DNA from: Lentisphaerota bacterium
GTDB taxonomy: Bacteria > Verrucomicrobiota > Lentisphaeria > Victivallales > Victivallaceae
Reading direction: 5' to 3'
Length of the DNA: 64,000 bases
Assembly (NCBI GenBank): GCA_015061545.1
Contig: SUWJ01000001.1
Coordinates: forward strand, 62,001 to 126,000
Shown here piece by piece: positions 17,917 through 26,779 of this stretch (positions are counted from its first letter, which is position 1; the number at the start of each line of letters is the position of its first letter). Both the position numbers and the translations under genes were made by a program. Below the pieces are notes generated by a model. It did not search any database and was not told the origin of the DNA. It saw only the letters and a list, made by a program, of their open reading frames with translations.

Positions 17917-19065
17917 ATGGCTATTTATTCTTACAATTTCAACAATAAAAAACGCGATCTTTCGGATATTCTTTCGACAGTTATCAAAGATGAGCCGCGC
18001 TTTATTTCCAACTTCAAAACTGTTGCAGAGGCAACTGCCCAGAAACACGAATGGCTGGAAGATCAGATCGTGGGGCGCAGCGTTGCGGCGGTCAATGTTG
18101 TCAACAGTACCGTCACGTTCGATGCCAACGACATCGCCAAGCTGAAGGTCGGAACGCTGCTGGTGGTGAAAAATGATCCTGCGCTCTTCCGGATCACCGC
18201 CATCAACGGCAACGATTGCACCTTTGAACTGGCCGGTGCCAACGGCTCGGAAAAGGCGATGCCTGCTACGGGTGATGTGCTGAATATTGTTTCCAGCCCC
18301 ATGGCTGAAGGATCGGTCAACGGCGACGGCGAAGCAACGGTGCATCAGAGTAATTCGGAATATAACTATATGCAGATATTCCGTAAGGATATCGTGCTTA
18401 CCGGCAGCGCTCTGGCGATCAATGTCTACGGTTCCATCGAAAATCAGATCAATCGCCAGACTGCCTTTGCTTTGGGTGAGCTGGCGCGTGACCTCAACCG
18501 CGTGGCGCTGTTCGGCGTGCGGCGCGAACCAGGTGCCAATGTGCGCGGCGAAGCAGGCGGGCTGTACAGCTTTGCATCCGGCTTGAAAGGTTTGAGTGTG
18601 GATGGCGAAGGTTTGGCGCTGGACAGCTTTATGATCAACGATGCTGCTCAGAATATTCTTTCGGAAGGCGGTGAACCCATGCAGATACTTTGCAGTCCCG
18701 GTCAGGCACGGGTGCTTTCCAACGAATACAAGCCCAGCTTGCAGATCCTGCGCAGCGATGAACGCCGCGGCGCCTATGTTGCGACGATCGTCAACGAAAT
18801 TTCCGGACGCGGCATGACGATCATGGCGGATCCGGATGTGCCGGATTCCGACGTTTGGGTCATGGATACAGCCGGTTTCGGTCTTGCCAATCTCAAGGGG
18901 CGCGCGATTTCCGATATTGATGCTACTCCGCAGGGATTTGACGGTATCAAACGCATGGCGCTGGGCGAACTTACTTTTGAGTTCAAAAACGCCAAACAGC
19001 GTTTGTGCTGTATTCACAATATCAAACCCAGCGCCGATGCGCTCAAGGCAATGCGCAACGCGTAA
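17917..19065 (+). CDS. SU10-type (DUF5309) major capsid protein
   Basis: 382 residues resembling the DUF5309/SU10 major capsid family, which has the HK97 fold. Matching points: an N-terminal stretch DLSDILSTVIKDEPRFISNF then a KHEWLEDQI element, a central beta-rich insertion, the SEYNYMQIFRKDIVLTGSAL segment, LARDLNRVALFGV and a C-terminal WVMDTAGFGLANLKGRA region. AAAAAAGGAAC lies before the ATG. A 12-bp terminator hairpin follows directly. The gene is complete and uninterrupted. Flanks hold only a scaffold-like and an adaptor-like gene; no portal, terminase or tail gene occurs in this window. Codon use looks like that of the neighbours, arguing for long residence. Confidence 0.8.
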   Translation: MAIYSYNFNNKKRDLSDILSTVIKDEPRFISNFKTVAEATAQKHEWLEDQIVGRSVAAVNVVNSTVTFDANDIAKLKVGTLLVVKNDPALFRITAINGNDCTFELAGANGSEKAMPATGDVLNIVSSPMAEGSVNGDGEATVHQSNSEYNYMQIFRKDIVLTGSALAINVYGSIENQINRQTAFALGELARDLNRVALFGVRREPGANVRGEAGGLYSFASGLKGLSVDGEGLALDSFMINDAAQNILSEGGEPMQILCSPGQARVLSNEYKPSLQILRSDERRGAYVATIVNEISGRGMTIMADPDVPDSDVWVMDTAGFGLANLKGRAISDIDATPQGFDGIKRMALGELTFEFKNAKQRLCCIHNIKPSADALKAMRNA

Positions 19066-19082
19066 GGTTTTTGGTCTGAATC

Positions 19083-19147
19083 TTCTCCGACACAGCTTGC
19101 AGAATAAAAAAATCGTCTGTTGTGTCGGAGAATTTTTATTGTTGTAA
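19083..19147 (+). terminator. Strong terminator directly after the capsid gene
   Basis: Perfect 12-bp stem TTCTCCGACACA / TGTGTCGGAGAA (36-base loop) followed by TTTTTATT, 17 bases after the capsid stop. It lies between capsid and adaptor-like genes, so it may limit the third gene relative to the first two. Confidence 0.85.
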
Positions 19148-19171
19148 TTTTATTTAAGGAAGGAAGATTTT

Positions 19172-19594
19172 ATGCAATGTACCGTTACTCAGGTCAATGA
19201 ATACTTCAGCTGCCATCTGCATCGCCGCAGCTGGCAGGAGATCCCCGAAGATATTCAGGATGCCGCAGTAAAGATGGCGCAAGAGGATATCCAACTTGCG
19301 CTGGGTTGTGCTGAATTGGATATTACCGATCTTCTGGTGTTTTGCGCCGTTTGCGAACAGGCGCTGTTTCTGGCTGTATCGGAGTATAAAAAGTACAGCG
19401 CCGCCGCCAAGTGTCCGCAGCTGAAAAGCGAAACTGTTGACGGCGTAGGCAAGCGCGAATATTACGAGGTCAATGCCGTAAACACCAAGTCTTTGACCTC
19501 ATCGTTCCCCGCTTCGGGTAAACTTGCACCGCGCAGCGAACTTTTTTTGTCGCATTTGCCGGGATATAACGAAGTACGGTTGGATCGGGGATAA
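19172..19594 (+). CDS. Head-tail adaptor-like protein (orphan capsid cassette)
   Basis: 140 residues. The first part is helical, with a pattern RRSWQEIPEDIQDAAVKMAQEDI and a Cys-containing helix FCAVCEQALFLAVSEYKKYS; then KREYYEVNAV and a tail with GYNEVRL. Small helical proteins of this size placed right after the capsid gene are usually head-completion/adaptor proteins in tailed phages. The assignment rests mainly on this position and the helical pattern. It has its own AAGGAAGGAAG site and lies behind a terminator. Another structural role is possible. Confidence 0.5.
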   Translation: MQCTVTQVNEYFSCHLHRRSWQEIPEDIQDAAVKMAQEDIQLALGCAELDITDLLVFCAVCEQALFLAVSEYKKYSAAAKCPQLKSETVDGVGKREYYEVNAVNTKSLTSSFPASGKLAPRSELFLSHLPGYNEVRLDRG

Positions 19595-19623
19595 AACTCA
19601 ATAGTTTTATTCCGCGTAATACA

Positions 19624-19663
19624 GCAGAGTTTTGTCCGCAAAAAGTCAAAGCTCTGCTTTTTT
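19624..19663 (+). terminator. Terminator closing the capsid cassette
   Basis: Stem GCAGAGTTTTG / CAAAGCTCTGC (11 bp, one T-G pair) followed by TTTTTTATT. Its 3' arm overlaps the last codons of the convergent copper ATPase gene (stop at 19646-19648). Confidence 0.8.
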
Positions 19664-21871
19664 ATTCAAATTCAGCAGCCAGAGCCTCAAGGCATTGCCC
19701 ACCACCAACAAACACGATCCTGACATGGCAATACTGCCCAATACAGGACTGAATTGCCAATGAGTCAAATTATAAAAAACGCCCGCTGCCGCAGGAATAA
19801 GTATTATGTTATAAGCAAAGGCAAGCAGCAGATTTTGTTTGATATTTTCATTTACAGCCCGACTTAATTCAAACAGCGTTGCCAATTTTCCGATGTTGCC
19901 GTTCAATAAAGTGATCCCGGCATTTTCAAGCGCGGCATCGGTGCCTGAACCCATGGCAATATTTACATCGGCAGCTGCCAGCGCGGCAGTATCGTTGACA
20001 CCGTCGCCCACCATGGCAACGCAGCGTCCGAAAGCCTGACGGGCTTTGACCTTGGCAAGTTTGTCTGCCGGCGAGAGCGCAGCATAAAACTCTTCAATAT
20101 CCAAACTGCGGGCGATATTGCTGACCGCATTGAAGTTATCTCCGCTTAAAATTACCGGATCGATCTTTTGTTTTTTCAATTCGGCAATAACTCCGGCAGC
20201 TTCTGAAAGCACCACATCGCCCCAGATAACCGCCCCCAGCAGCTCAGTACCGCGTGCCAGCAGCACCTGACTGCCGCCGGATTGATCTGCCGCCAGAGCG
20301 AAGTTCTGCATATTTACCGAATTTTTCTGCAAAAACGCCATCGAACCTGCCAGACAGCGTTGACCGTTGATCCAACCGCATATCCCCTGCCCCGGAATAT
20401 TTTCAATATTACTTGCCTGCGGCAGATCAGAACAGTATTTTTTATATTCTTTCATTGCCTTTACCGATTGGGCAAAGGGGTGATTGCTGTTGGCTTCCAA
20501 AGCAAAAAGAATCTGCATAAATTCATCGCGCGAACTTTCGTTGCAGCAGATGACCGCTTTGATTTGCAATTTGCTGTCTGTCAGGGTGCCGGTCTTATCC
20601 AGCATCAGAGTATCGACTTTCCGCAACGTTTGCAGCATGGCAGGATTCTTGATCAAAATACCGTTTCGGGCGCCTACCCCGATTCCCACAGTTACCGCCA
20701 ACGGTGCCGCCAACCCCAGCGAACAGGGACACGCCACCAGCAAAACAGCAATAAAGCTGCTCATTGCCATCGGCCAGTTTCCGACCAGTAAGCCCCAGAT
20801 CAACAGTGCGGCCAGTGCAACTGCCAATACCGCAGGGATAAATATTGCCGCCGCCTTATCCGCCAGATTTTGTACAGGCAATCGGGTCTTGCGGGCGGTT
20901 CTGACCAACTCGGCAATGCGGGCGATCAAAGTATTGCTGCCGACCTGTCTGGCCTCCATGACCAACACCCCCGAGCCGTTGACGGTACCTGCCGCCAGAA
21001 AACTGCCGATATTTTTTTCGATTGGAACCGCTTCTCCGGTCAGCATGGATTCATCGACCGTACTGAAGCCTTCCCGCACTATGCCGTCAACCGGTATTTT
21101 ATCTCCTGCTAAAACCTTCAGCCAATCGCCGACTTTGACTTGATCCAGCGGTACATCTTCTACCGTTCCGCAGCATTTTTTGATCCGTCGTGCGGTGGGC
21201 GGCACCAGTTCCATAAGCGAACGAACCGCCCTGACGGCACTTGCCGTGGCGCGAGCTTCCAGATACTGCCCCAGAATAACCAGCGCTGTTATCATTGCCG
21301 CAGGAACGAAATGCAGTTTGGCATTTCCCGCATCGTCCAGCAGCGTATGATGCAGCGCGGAGGCAAAAAAGAGTGCATAAATACTGTAAAAGTAAGCCGA
21401 AGCGATACCCATGCTGATCAAGGTAAACATATTCAACTTGAGTCCGTGCAGCGATTTCACCCCCCGCGCCAGCAGAAAACCGCCGGGACCGAATACAACC
21501 ACCGTAGCCAGCAGCGCCTGTAATATATTGTTCCAGAACAGCGGTATGGCAGAACAATGCCTTAAAATTGCCATTATCAGCGTTATACCCGCCGCAAGTG
21601 TAAAACCGATCAGGAGTTTCCTGCGGTTATCGTCAGATTTTTTTTCATCATCTTCCATTGCCGCAGCGCAGCAGCAGCAACTTTCCGCCACGCTGTTTTT
21701 TGCCAGATACTTTTCGGGATCGGCGGCAAATTTTTCTTTACACTTTATATTGCAGAAGTAATAGTTTACAGAGTTGTATTCATACTCCGCAGCTGCTTTG
21801 CAGAGTGGAAACTGCATCTTACAGACCGGGTCTTCAACTTTTATAAAGGGATTGGGCTTTTTCTGCTGCAT
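19646..21871 (-). CDS. copA: Copper-translocating P1B-type ATPase with N-terminal YHS domain
   Basis: Inner-membrane copper(I) exporter of 741 residues. N-terminal YHS-type metal domain (DPVCKMQFPLC, then YYFCNIKC, residues 14-44) in place of the usual HMA domains, followed by an odd run of four cysteines (65-68). Then the membrane core with ACPCSLGLA (CPC 382-384, the Cu+ signature), DKTGT phosphorylation motif at 426-430, NSNHPFA (HP motif) and MVGDGVNDTAALAAADV. The actuator motif TGEAVP is present at 279-284. Transcribed after the prepilin-like gene 21904-22677, 32 bases apart. Silver is also a possible substrate. Confidence 0.95.
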   Translation of the reverse strand: MQQKKPNPFIKVEDPVCKMQFPLCKAAAEYEYNSVNYYFCNIKCKEKFAADPEKYLAKNSVAESCCCCAAAMEDDEKKSDDNRRKLLIGFTLAAGITLIMAILRHCSAIPLFWNNILQALLATVVVFGPGGFLLARGVKSLHGLKLNMFTLISMGIASAYFYSIYALFFASALHHTLLDDAGNAKLHFVPAAMITALVILGQYLEARATASAVRAVRSLMELVPPTARRIKKCCGTVEDVPLDQVKVGDWLKVLAGDKIPVDGIVREGFSTVDESMLTGEAVPIEKNIGSFLAAGTVNGSGVLVMEARQVGSNTLIARIAELVRTARKTRLPVQNLADKAAAIFIPAVLAVALAALLIWGLLVGNWPMAMSSFIAVLLVACPCSLGLAAPLAVTVGIGVGARNGILIKNPAMLQTLRKVDTLMLDKTGTLTDSKLQIKAVICCNESSRDEFMQILFALEANSNHPFAQSVKAMKEYKKYCSDLPQASNIENIPGQGICGWINGQRCLAGSMAFLQKNSVNMQNFALAADQSGGSQVLLARGTELLGAVIWGDVVLSEAAGVIAELKKQKIDPVILSGDNFNAVSNIARSLDIEEFYAALSPADKLAKVKARQAFGRCVAMVGDGVNDTAALAAADVNIAMGSGTDAALENAGITLLNGNIGKLATLFELSRAVNENIKQNLLLAFAYNIILIPAAAGVFYNLTHWQFSPVLGSIAMSGSCLLVVGNALRLWLLNLNKKAEL

Positions 21872-21903
21872 AATAATTATAATGAGCGTTAAACAATGAT
21901 TCT

Positions 21904-22677
21904 TTATTTACTTATCTCTTCGTATTTGGCAGCAAAACCGCTCCATTTCCAATCTTTATTTTGCTCCGCAGAAGAAATCGTTACTTGCGAAACGGCTCCA
22001 TCCAGTTTCAGCGTATTGATGTTGGATGGGTGGATCGGCGTATTTGCCGATGAGCTTTTAGAAAGTTTGGCAGCCAATCCGCCGGGAACATCGTGAGTGA
22101 TGATTGCCGCGGGGTTATCCCGTCCGACAATGCGCCGTCCGATTCCGCGATTATTGGAGTCTTTGAGGGAATAACCGCTCAAAACTTCGGTTTCCGCTGC
22201 TGCCTGAGTCGAAGTGTGATACAAATATATATAGGATGTATTTATATAGTAATCTTCTTCCGCCGAAGTCGTGTTCCACAAAACCGAATCGCTGGGACAG
22301 CGGAAATGCGGCGCCATATCCTCCAGCGTAAGATTTTCCGCATCGGGACTGGGTGTTGTACCAATATAGCCATTGACTTTAAGCAAATTGGGAACCGCGT
22401 GTCTGCCGCTTATGATCCGGCAATAACGACCGAAGCCGCACATACGGAACATCTCCTGTTCGGTACTGTGATGAAACGATACAGCAATGGAATCTTTGTG
22501 ATCCTGCGAATAAAGATATTGTGCCAGCCCGATATTCTTCAGATTTGCCACGCAATTTATACTCCGCGCCCGTTCTCTTGCCGCCGAGAGCGCCGGAAGC
22601 AGCATGGCAGCTAAAATCGCGATAATAGCAATTACAACCAAAAGCTCGATCAGCGTAAAAGATGATCTGTTTTTCAT
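21904..22677 (-). CDS. Prepilin-like (DUF1559-like) protein
   Basis: 257 residues, N-terminus [21 protein letters not shown] and [17 protein letters not shown], almost identical in protein and DNA to the copy at 13058. The soluble domain contains paired cysteines ([16 protein letters not shown]) and ends with a [13 protein letters not shown] strand equivalent to the DG motif. AAGGAG is nine bases before the ATG. It lies between yhcC-mnmD and copA on the same strand; no functional link is evident. Confidence 0.9.
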   Translation of the reverse strand: MKNRSSFTLIELLVVIAIIAILAAMLLPALSAARERARSINCVANLKNIGLAQYLYSQDHKDSIAVSFHHSTEQEMFRMCGFGRYCRIISGRHAVPNLLKVNGYIGTTPSPDAENLTLEDMAPHFRCPSDSVLWNTTSAEEDYYINTSYIYLYHTSTQAAAETEVLSGYSLKDSNNRGIGRRIVGRDNPAAIITHDVPGGLAAKLSKSSSANTPIHPSNINTLKLDGAVSQVTISSAEQNKDWKWSGFAAKYEEISK

Positions 22678-22728
22678 AAGTTAGTTTCTCCTTATTTGCG
22701 GTTAATATAACTCACTTTTCCGGGTTTG

Positions 22729-24498
22729 TCAATTTTTAACGGTTTTTTCCCGATACCATTTAGGAACACCTCTTCTGCGTAAACGTTCCACCAGCTTCTT
22801 ATGCTGCGACAATATTTTTTCAGGAGCTGCATTCAAGCTGCAATCACTGTACGGAACTCCGGCGGTGGAGTCAAAAATAATATGTTTTTCCTTTTCGGAT
22901 AACGGCACAAAACCTTCCTGCGGCATATTGATAAATGCGATCGAACCGCTGCGTTTGCGTCCGAAAGAGGGCGTTTCGCCAACGGTGAATCCCGCTTTGA
23001 ACAATCCGCCGCGTACAGTCGGAGCGCTGCTGTAAGTTAAAAGCGCTCCATCGTTGCGCATTACCCTGAAACACTCCGCAAAAAAATGCTGACTCCATAA
23101 CTCAGGATTCACATCGCTGGAAAAAGCATCCAACCACAGCAAATCGAAACTTTTTTCAGGCAGTTTGCGAATAGTATTGCGGGCGTCATCCAGCAGCAGT
23201 TTTATTTCACTATTGCCGCAGCGGCAGAAACCATTGTTGATAAGCTCCTGCAAAATGTTGAACTCCTTACTGTTGGGATTGTAGAGATTCAACGCCGCCT
23301 GTAAAGTGCGCAAATCAAATTCCAACGCCGTTATCTCTAAAGCGCATCCGGATACTTTTTCGCTGTGCGCCAATGCGGCAAAACTGTTACCGCCTAATCC
23401 GAAACCGATATCCAGCAAACGGAGCGGGCGTTTTTCCGATGCGCTTTTCTGCAATCTCTCCGGCAATGCCGACGGTTCGGCAAACTTTTTTTCTGCTTCG
23501 CTGCCCGCGCCTGCCAGCGAGTGGAAATGCTGCCGGTAACGGGGGTGATAAAGAGTTGGTGTGCCATCGGCGGTATGAGTTAAAACAAAGTTGCCGTTCT
23601 GCGTATTATCGCTATAAAAATATTCCTTGAAGAAACTTAAAAACTGCCCTTTTTTCATCCACCAGCGCGGTGAGATCAATTCGCTTTCAGGCGCATCACC
23701 CATCAACCGCATGAGCAGCGTATTTTCCGGCAGACGCTGCAGAAACGATTTTAATGCCGCCGCATAATCGTATTCGTTCAGCGGTTTTACATAATTGCTA
23801 TTTTGATTGCAGCGCTGCGCCAGAACGGTATTTTTAAGCACCATAAGCTGATGGATCTTTACTGCATCAAGCTGCAGCGCTGCTGCCTGATCGGCGGTGT
23901 ACATCCAGTCGTTGAAATCCTCGCCGGGCAATCCCAGTATAAAATGTCCCGCCACTTTCAGATTCCGTTTTTTCAGTCTGGCACAGGCATTTTTTACTGC
24001 TGCAAAATCATGTCCGCGATTGATTTCCTGCAAAGTACGGTCACAAGCGCTTTGAATGCCGAGTTCCACAAAGAGTTCATACTTTTCATTCAGCTCTTCC
24101 AGATAATCCAATACTTCATCGGGCAGCGCATCGGGGCGGGTGGATACGATCACGACCTTGAAATCGGCTTGACTCAACACCAAACTGTAGAGTTCCCGCA
24201 GACGGCTGACGGGGGCGTTGGTGGAAGTAAAACTCTGAAAGTAGGCAATCAACCCGACATTTTCGCCATAACGCTTTTTTACATACTCTATTCCACAGGC
24301 AACCTGCTCGACTAAATTAAGTCCGACCCGCGTAAGATGTCTGGCTCTGGCGCCGTCTTCAGTGCAGAATATACAGCCGTCGCCGAAGCCGCCGTTACTG
24401 CGATGGGGACAGCCCAGCGCCAGGTCGATCCCGATCCGTTGTAATGGCTGCGAGTATTTTTCCTGAAAATATTCGCCGATATGGAATAATTTTTTCAT
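22729..24498 (-). CDS. Fusion: radical SAM YhcC-family protein + MnmD-like tRNA methyltransferase
   Basis: 589 residues, two enzymes in one chain. Residues 1 to about 300 are a YhcC/TIGR01212-type radical SAM protein: HIGEYFQEKYSQ start, cluster cysteines C30, C42 and C45 (C-x11-C-x2-C), VGLIAYFQSFTSTNAP, and GHFILGLPGE. From about 303 to the end is an MnmC N-domain/MnmD-like methyltransferase: a LTHTADGTPTLYHP lead, SAM motif LRLLDIGFGLGGNS (359-372), LLWLDAFSSDVNPELW and a GSIAFI end. MnmD makes the final methyl transfer in mnm5s2U at the tRNA wobble position. The fusion implies, but does not prove, that the YhcC half acts on tRNA. The reading frame is continuous. Confidence 0.88.
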   Translation of the reverse strand: MKKLFHIGEYFQEKYSQPLQRIGIDLALGCPHRSNGGFGDGCIFCTEDGARARHLTRVGLNLVEQVACGIEYVKKRYGENVGLIAYFQSFTSTNAPVSRLRELYSLVLSQADFKVVIVSTRPDALPDEVLDYLEELNEKYELFVELGIQSACDRTLQEINRGHDFAAVKNACARLKKRNLKVAGHFILGLPGEDFNDWMYTADQAAALQLDAVKIHQLMVLKNTVLAQRCNQNSNYVKPLNEYDYAAALKSFLQRLPENTLLMRLMGDAPESELISPRWWMKKGQFLSFFKEYFYSDNTQNGNFVLTHTADGTPTLYHPRYRQHFHSLAGAGSEAEKKFAEPSALPERLQKSASEKRPLRLLDIGFGLGGNSFAALAHSEKVSGCALEITALEFDLRTLQAALNLYNPNSKEFNILQELINNGFCRCGNSEIKLLLDDARNTIRKLPEKSFDLLWLDAFSSDVNPELWSQHFFAECFRVMRNDGALLTYSSAPTVRGGLFKAGFTVGETPSFGRKRSGSIAFINMPQEGFVPLSEKEKHIIFDSTAGVPYSDCSLNAAPEKILSQHKKLVERLRRRGVPKWYREKTVKN

Positions 24499-24619
24499 AA
24501 CCGTTGTCTAAAAAATGTCAAAGCAATACCATTTTCAGGCTTGAATCAGCCGTGAAAAACGGGTTGTTGTATATAATTTAACCTGTAAATCAAAAAGTTC
24601 CATAAAAAAAGAGGTTTTT

Positions 24620-25810
24620 ATGCGGATTATTATTATTGGCGGCGGTCCCGCAGCAGTAGAGGCGGCATTGACGGCGCGGCAATTTAACGGCAATGCAAAT
24701 ATAACGATCTTTTCCGCAGAAAATATCCTGCCCTACCGCCGCCCGCTGCTGGTGGATTTTTTGGGCAGCGAGGTAACACCGGCTCGGTTTTTTATCCACG
24801 AACAATCTTTTTATGATCAGCACCGTATCGAAATAAGATTGAATACTCCGGTAATATCCATCGACTGGCCCGAAAACCGTATTATGCTCGGCAATCAGAC
24901 TTACGAGTACTACGATAAACTGCTGATCGCCTGCGGCGCCATGGCTTCGCGACTGCCTGCATCACTCTTTGGCGAGCAGGCGGAAGGTTTTGTACTGCAC
25001 AACTGGAGCGATGCGGTGATATTGAAACAGAAACTGAAAAAATCCACCCATATAATGATTGTCGGCGGGGGGATTCTCGGTCTGGAAATTGCCATACAAT
25101 GTTTGCAGCAACGCATTGCGGTAACGCTGATCGAACGCAGCAAGCGCATATTGCCGGGAGTACTGGATTCTTCCTGCGAATACTTTCTGCAGAAAAGTTT
25201 GCTGGAACATTATCCCGATTTTCAAATTTGTACCAACTGTACCATCCGGCAAATCCAAAAACATCATCGTCGGGTCAGCTGTACTGTTCAATCAGGGGCT
25301 CAAACGCGCCGACTGGAAGCCGATTGCATAATTCAGACAATCGGTTTCAGTGCCGGATCTCCGCAATGGCAGCCCCCCATAAAAAAAGACCGTCTGGAAG
25401 TCGATGAATTTATGCAGGTAAAAGGTTTTGATAATATTTTTGCAGCAGGCGATTGCGCCGTTTTCAGTCAGGTCCGCGCCGGATCATATTCCAACGCGCT
25501 GCAGATGGGCAGAGTTGCAGGAGCAAATCTTGCCGGTAAAAAAGTTCCGTGGCAAGTTCCGCTGCAGGAGATCCGCAGCAATATCGGCAGCTGCAGGATT
25601 TATGCAGCTGGTAATATTTCCGGCAGTGAACTTACCGCTGTAGAAGAAATAAATGCCGATTCCATGCAGAAACTCTACTACTTCAAGGATAAATTAGTTG
25701 GAATCGTCCTGCTGGGCAATACTGCTGCGGCAGGATCGTTTGCGCTGCAGCTGGGGACGGAATTCAAACCGCAGCAAATTCCTCCGGAATGTGTCACCAG
25801 CCGGGGGTGA
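24620..25810 (+). CDS. FAD-dependent pyridine nucleotide-disulfide oxidoreductase
   Basis: 396 residues of the NirB N-domain/rubredoxin-reductase-like class. FAD motif IIIGGGPAAVEAALTAR at residue 3, LPYRRPLL, NAD(P) motif IMIVGGGILGLEIA at about 145, and the second FAD motif FDNIFAAGDCAVF. There is no redox-active CxxxxC pair, so it is not a lipoamide-type enzyme; electrons probably go to an external protein or small acceptor. AAAGAGG lies before ATG. It stands alone between the yhcC-mnmD gene (divergent) and tyrA (convergent), so its partner is unknown. Confidence 0.85.
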   Translation: MRIIIIGGGPAAVEAALTARQFNGNANITIFSAENILPYRRPLLVDFLGSEVTPARFFIHEQSFYDQHRIEIRLNTPVISIDWPENRIMLGNQTYEYYDKLLIACGAMASRLPASLFGEQAEGFVLHNWSDAVILKQKLKKSTHIMIVGGGILGLEIAIQCLQQRIAVTLIERSKRILPGVLDSSCEYFLQKSLLEHYPDFQICTNCTIRQIQKHHRRVSCTVQSGAQTRRLEADCIIQTIGFSAGSPQWQPPIKKDRLEVDEFMQVKGFDNIFAAGDCAVFSQVRAGSYSNALQMGRVAGANLAGKKVPWQVPLQEIRSNIGSCRIYAAGNISGSELTAVEEINADSMQKLYYFKDKLVGIVLLGNTAAAGSFALQLGTEFKPQQIPPECVTSRG

Positions 25811-25842
25811 ACCAAGCTCTCCCCCCGCAGGTCAGCAGATAA

Positions 25843-26736
25843 TTATTTTCTGTTCGCTGTTTTGTAATCTATCCAGCGGTCGCGCAACTCTTTACCGCGG
25901 GCAAACAGCGATTCAAAGCGGTCAAAATCGCCCTGCGCTATGGAGTCAACGATCTTCTGATATATATAACCGCATTTACGGGCGGCATCCACAACGGCAC
26001 TCTGATTGTTTTCGATGATCTCCCGCCACATCACAGGCGAACTGGAAGCGATCCGGGAGGTATCTCGAAAGCCGGTTGCACAGCCGGAATACCGCAAAGC
26101 CTCCTCTTCGGCATTGTCGCAATCCAGCACCGCCAGCGTCAAAGCCAGTGCCAGCAGGTGAGATATATGACTGGTATGAGCTACCAGATTGTCGTGAATT
26201 TCGGGCGATATTCTCCGCACCGAGGCAATTTTCAGCAAATGCCAGAATGATTCCACCGTATCCAGTGCTTCAGGATCACTGCTGCTGCTCTCGGTTACAA
26301 AGATTTCCGCATTGTCATAAAGTTCGGCAAAGGCAGCTTCGCAACCGTTTTTTTCGGTTCCTGCCATGGGGTGAGAGCCGATAAAATGCACCCCCAGCGG
26401 ATGCAGAATATTTTCGCCGACCTTGGTAATGCAGCCCTTGTCGCTGCCGATATCCGTAACGATCGAGCCGGGCTTGAAATCCTGAGCGTGGCAGATGATA
26501 AATTCCGTTATCGCCGGTATGGGTAAACAGAGGATGGTCAAATCCGCACGGGCAAGAATCGCTTTTACATCGTCATCGGTAAAATCAACAGCGTCGTGTT
26601 CAATACACCATTGTCTGGTTTCCGCCCGGCGCGCCCACCCCAGACGGCGGACGGGAGCGTTCTTCAGCGCCATCCCCAGCGAGGCTCCCAGCAATCCCAA
26701 GCCGATAATGGCTACTTGTTTATTCTGCAAATCCAT
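25843..26736 (-). CDS. tyrA: Prephenate dehydrogenase
   Basis: Oxidative decarboxylation of prephenate toward tyrosine (an arogenate substrate is equally possible). 297 residues from the ATG at 26736, which directly precedes the Rossmann motif VAIIGLGLLGASLGMAL. Then TDIGSDKG, GSHPMAGTEKNG and HDNLVAHTSHISHLLALAL, which carry the catalytic and prephenate-binding His residues, and ATGFRDTSRIASSSPVMW. Upstream by 43 bases is a small membrane protein gene on the same strand. Confidence 0.93.
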   Translation of the reverse strand: MDLQNKQVAIIGLGLLGASLGMALKNAPVRRLGWARRAETRQWCIEHDAVDFTDDDVKAILARADLTILCLPIPAITEFIICHAQDFKPGSIVTDIGSDKGCITKVGENILHPLGVHFIGSHPMAGTEKNGCEAAFAELYDNAEIFVTESSSSDPEALDTVESFWHLLKIASVRRISPEIHDNLVAHTSHISHLLALALTLAVLDCDNAEEEALRYSGCATGFRDTSRIASSSPVMWREIIENNQSAVVDAARKCGYIYQKIVDSIAQGDFDRFESLFARGKELRDRWIDYKTANRK

Positions 26737-26779
26737 GATCCGACCATTCGCGGCAACTTGCCTTGAGTTTACCTGCCCA

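Noticed and set aside
17917-19065. Encapsulin-type nanocompartment
   Set aside because: The sequence resembles the DUF5309/SU10 capsid group and comes with a scaffold-like gene, unlike encapsulins, which have cargo genes and no scaffold.
17308-19594. Complete prophage around the capsid cassette
   Set aside because: Flanking genes are leuD and a copper ATPase; no integrase, terminase, portal, tail, lysis genes or att-like direct repeats were found.
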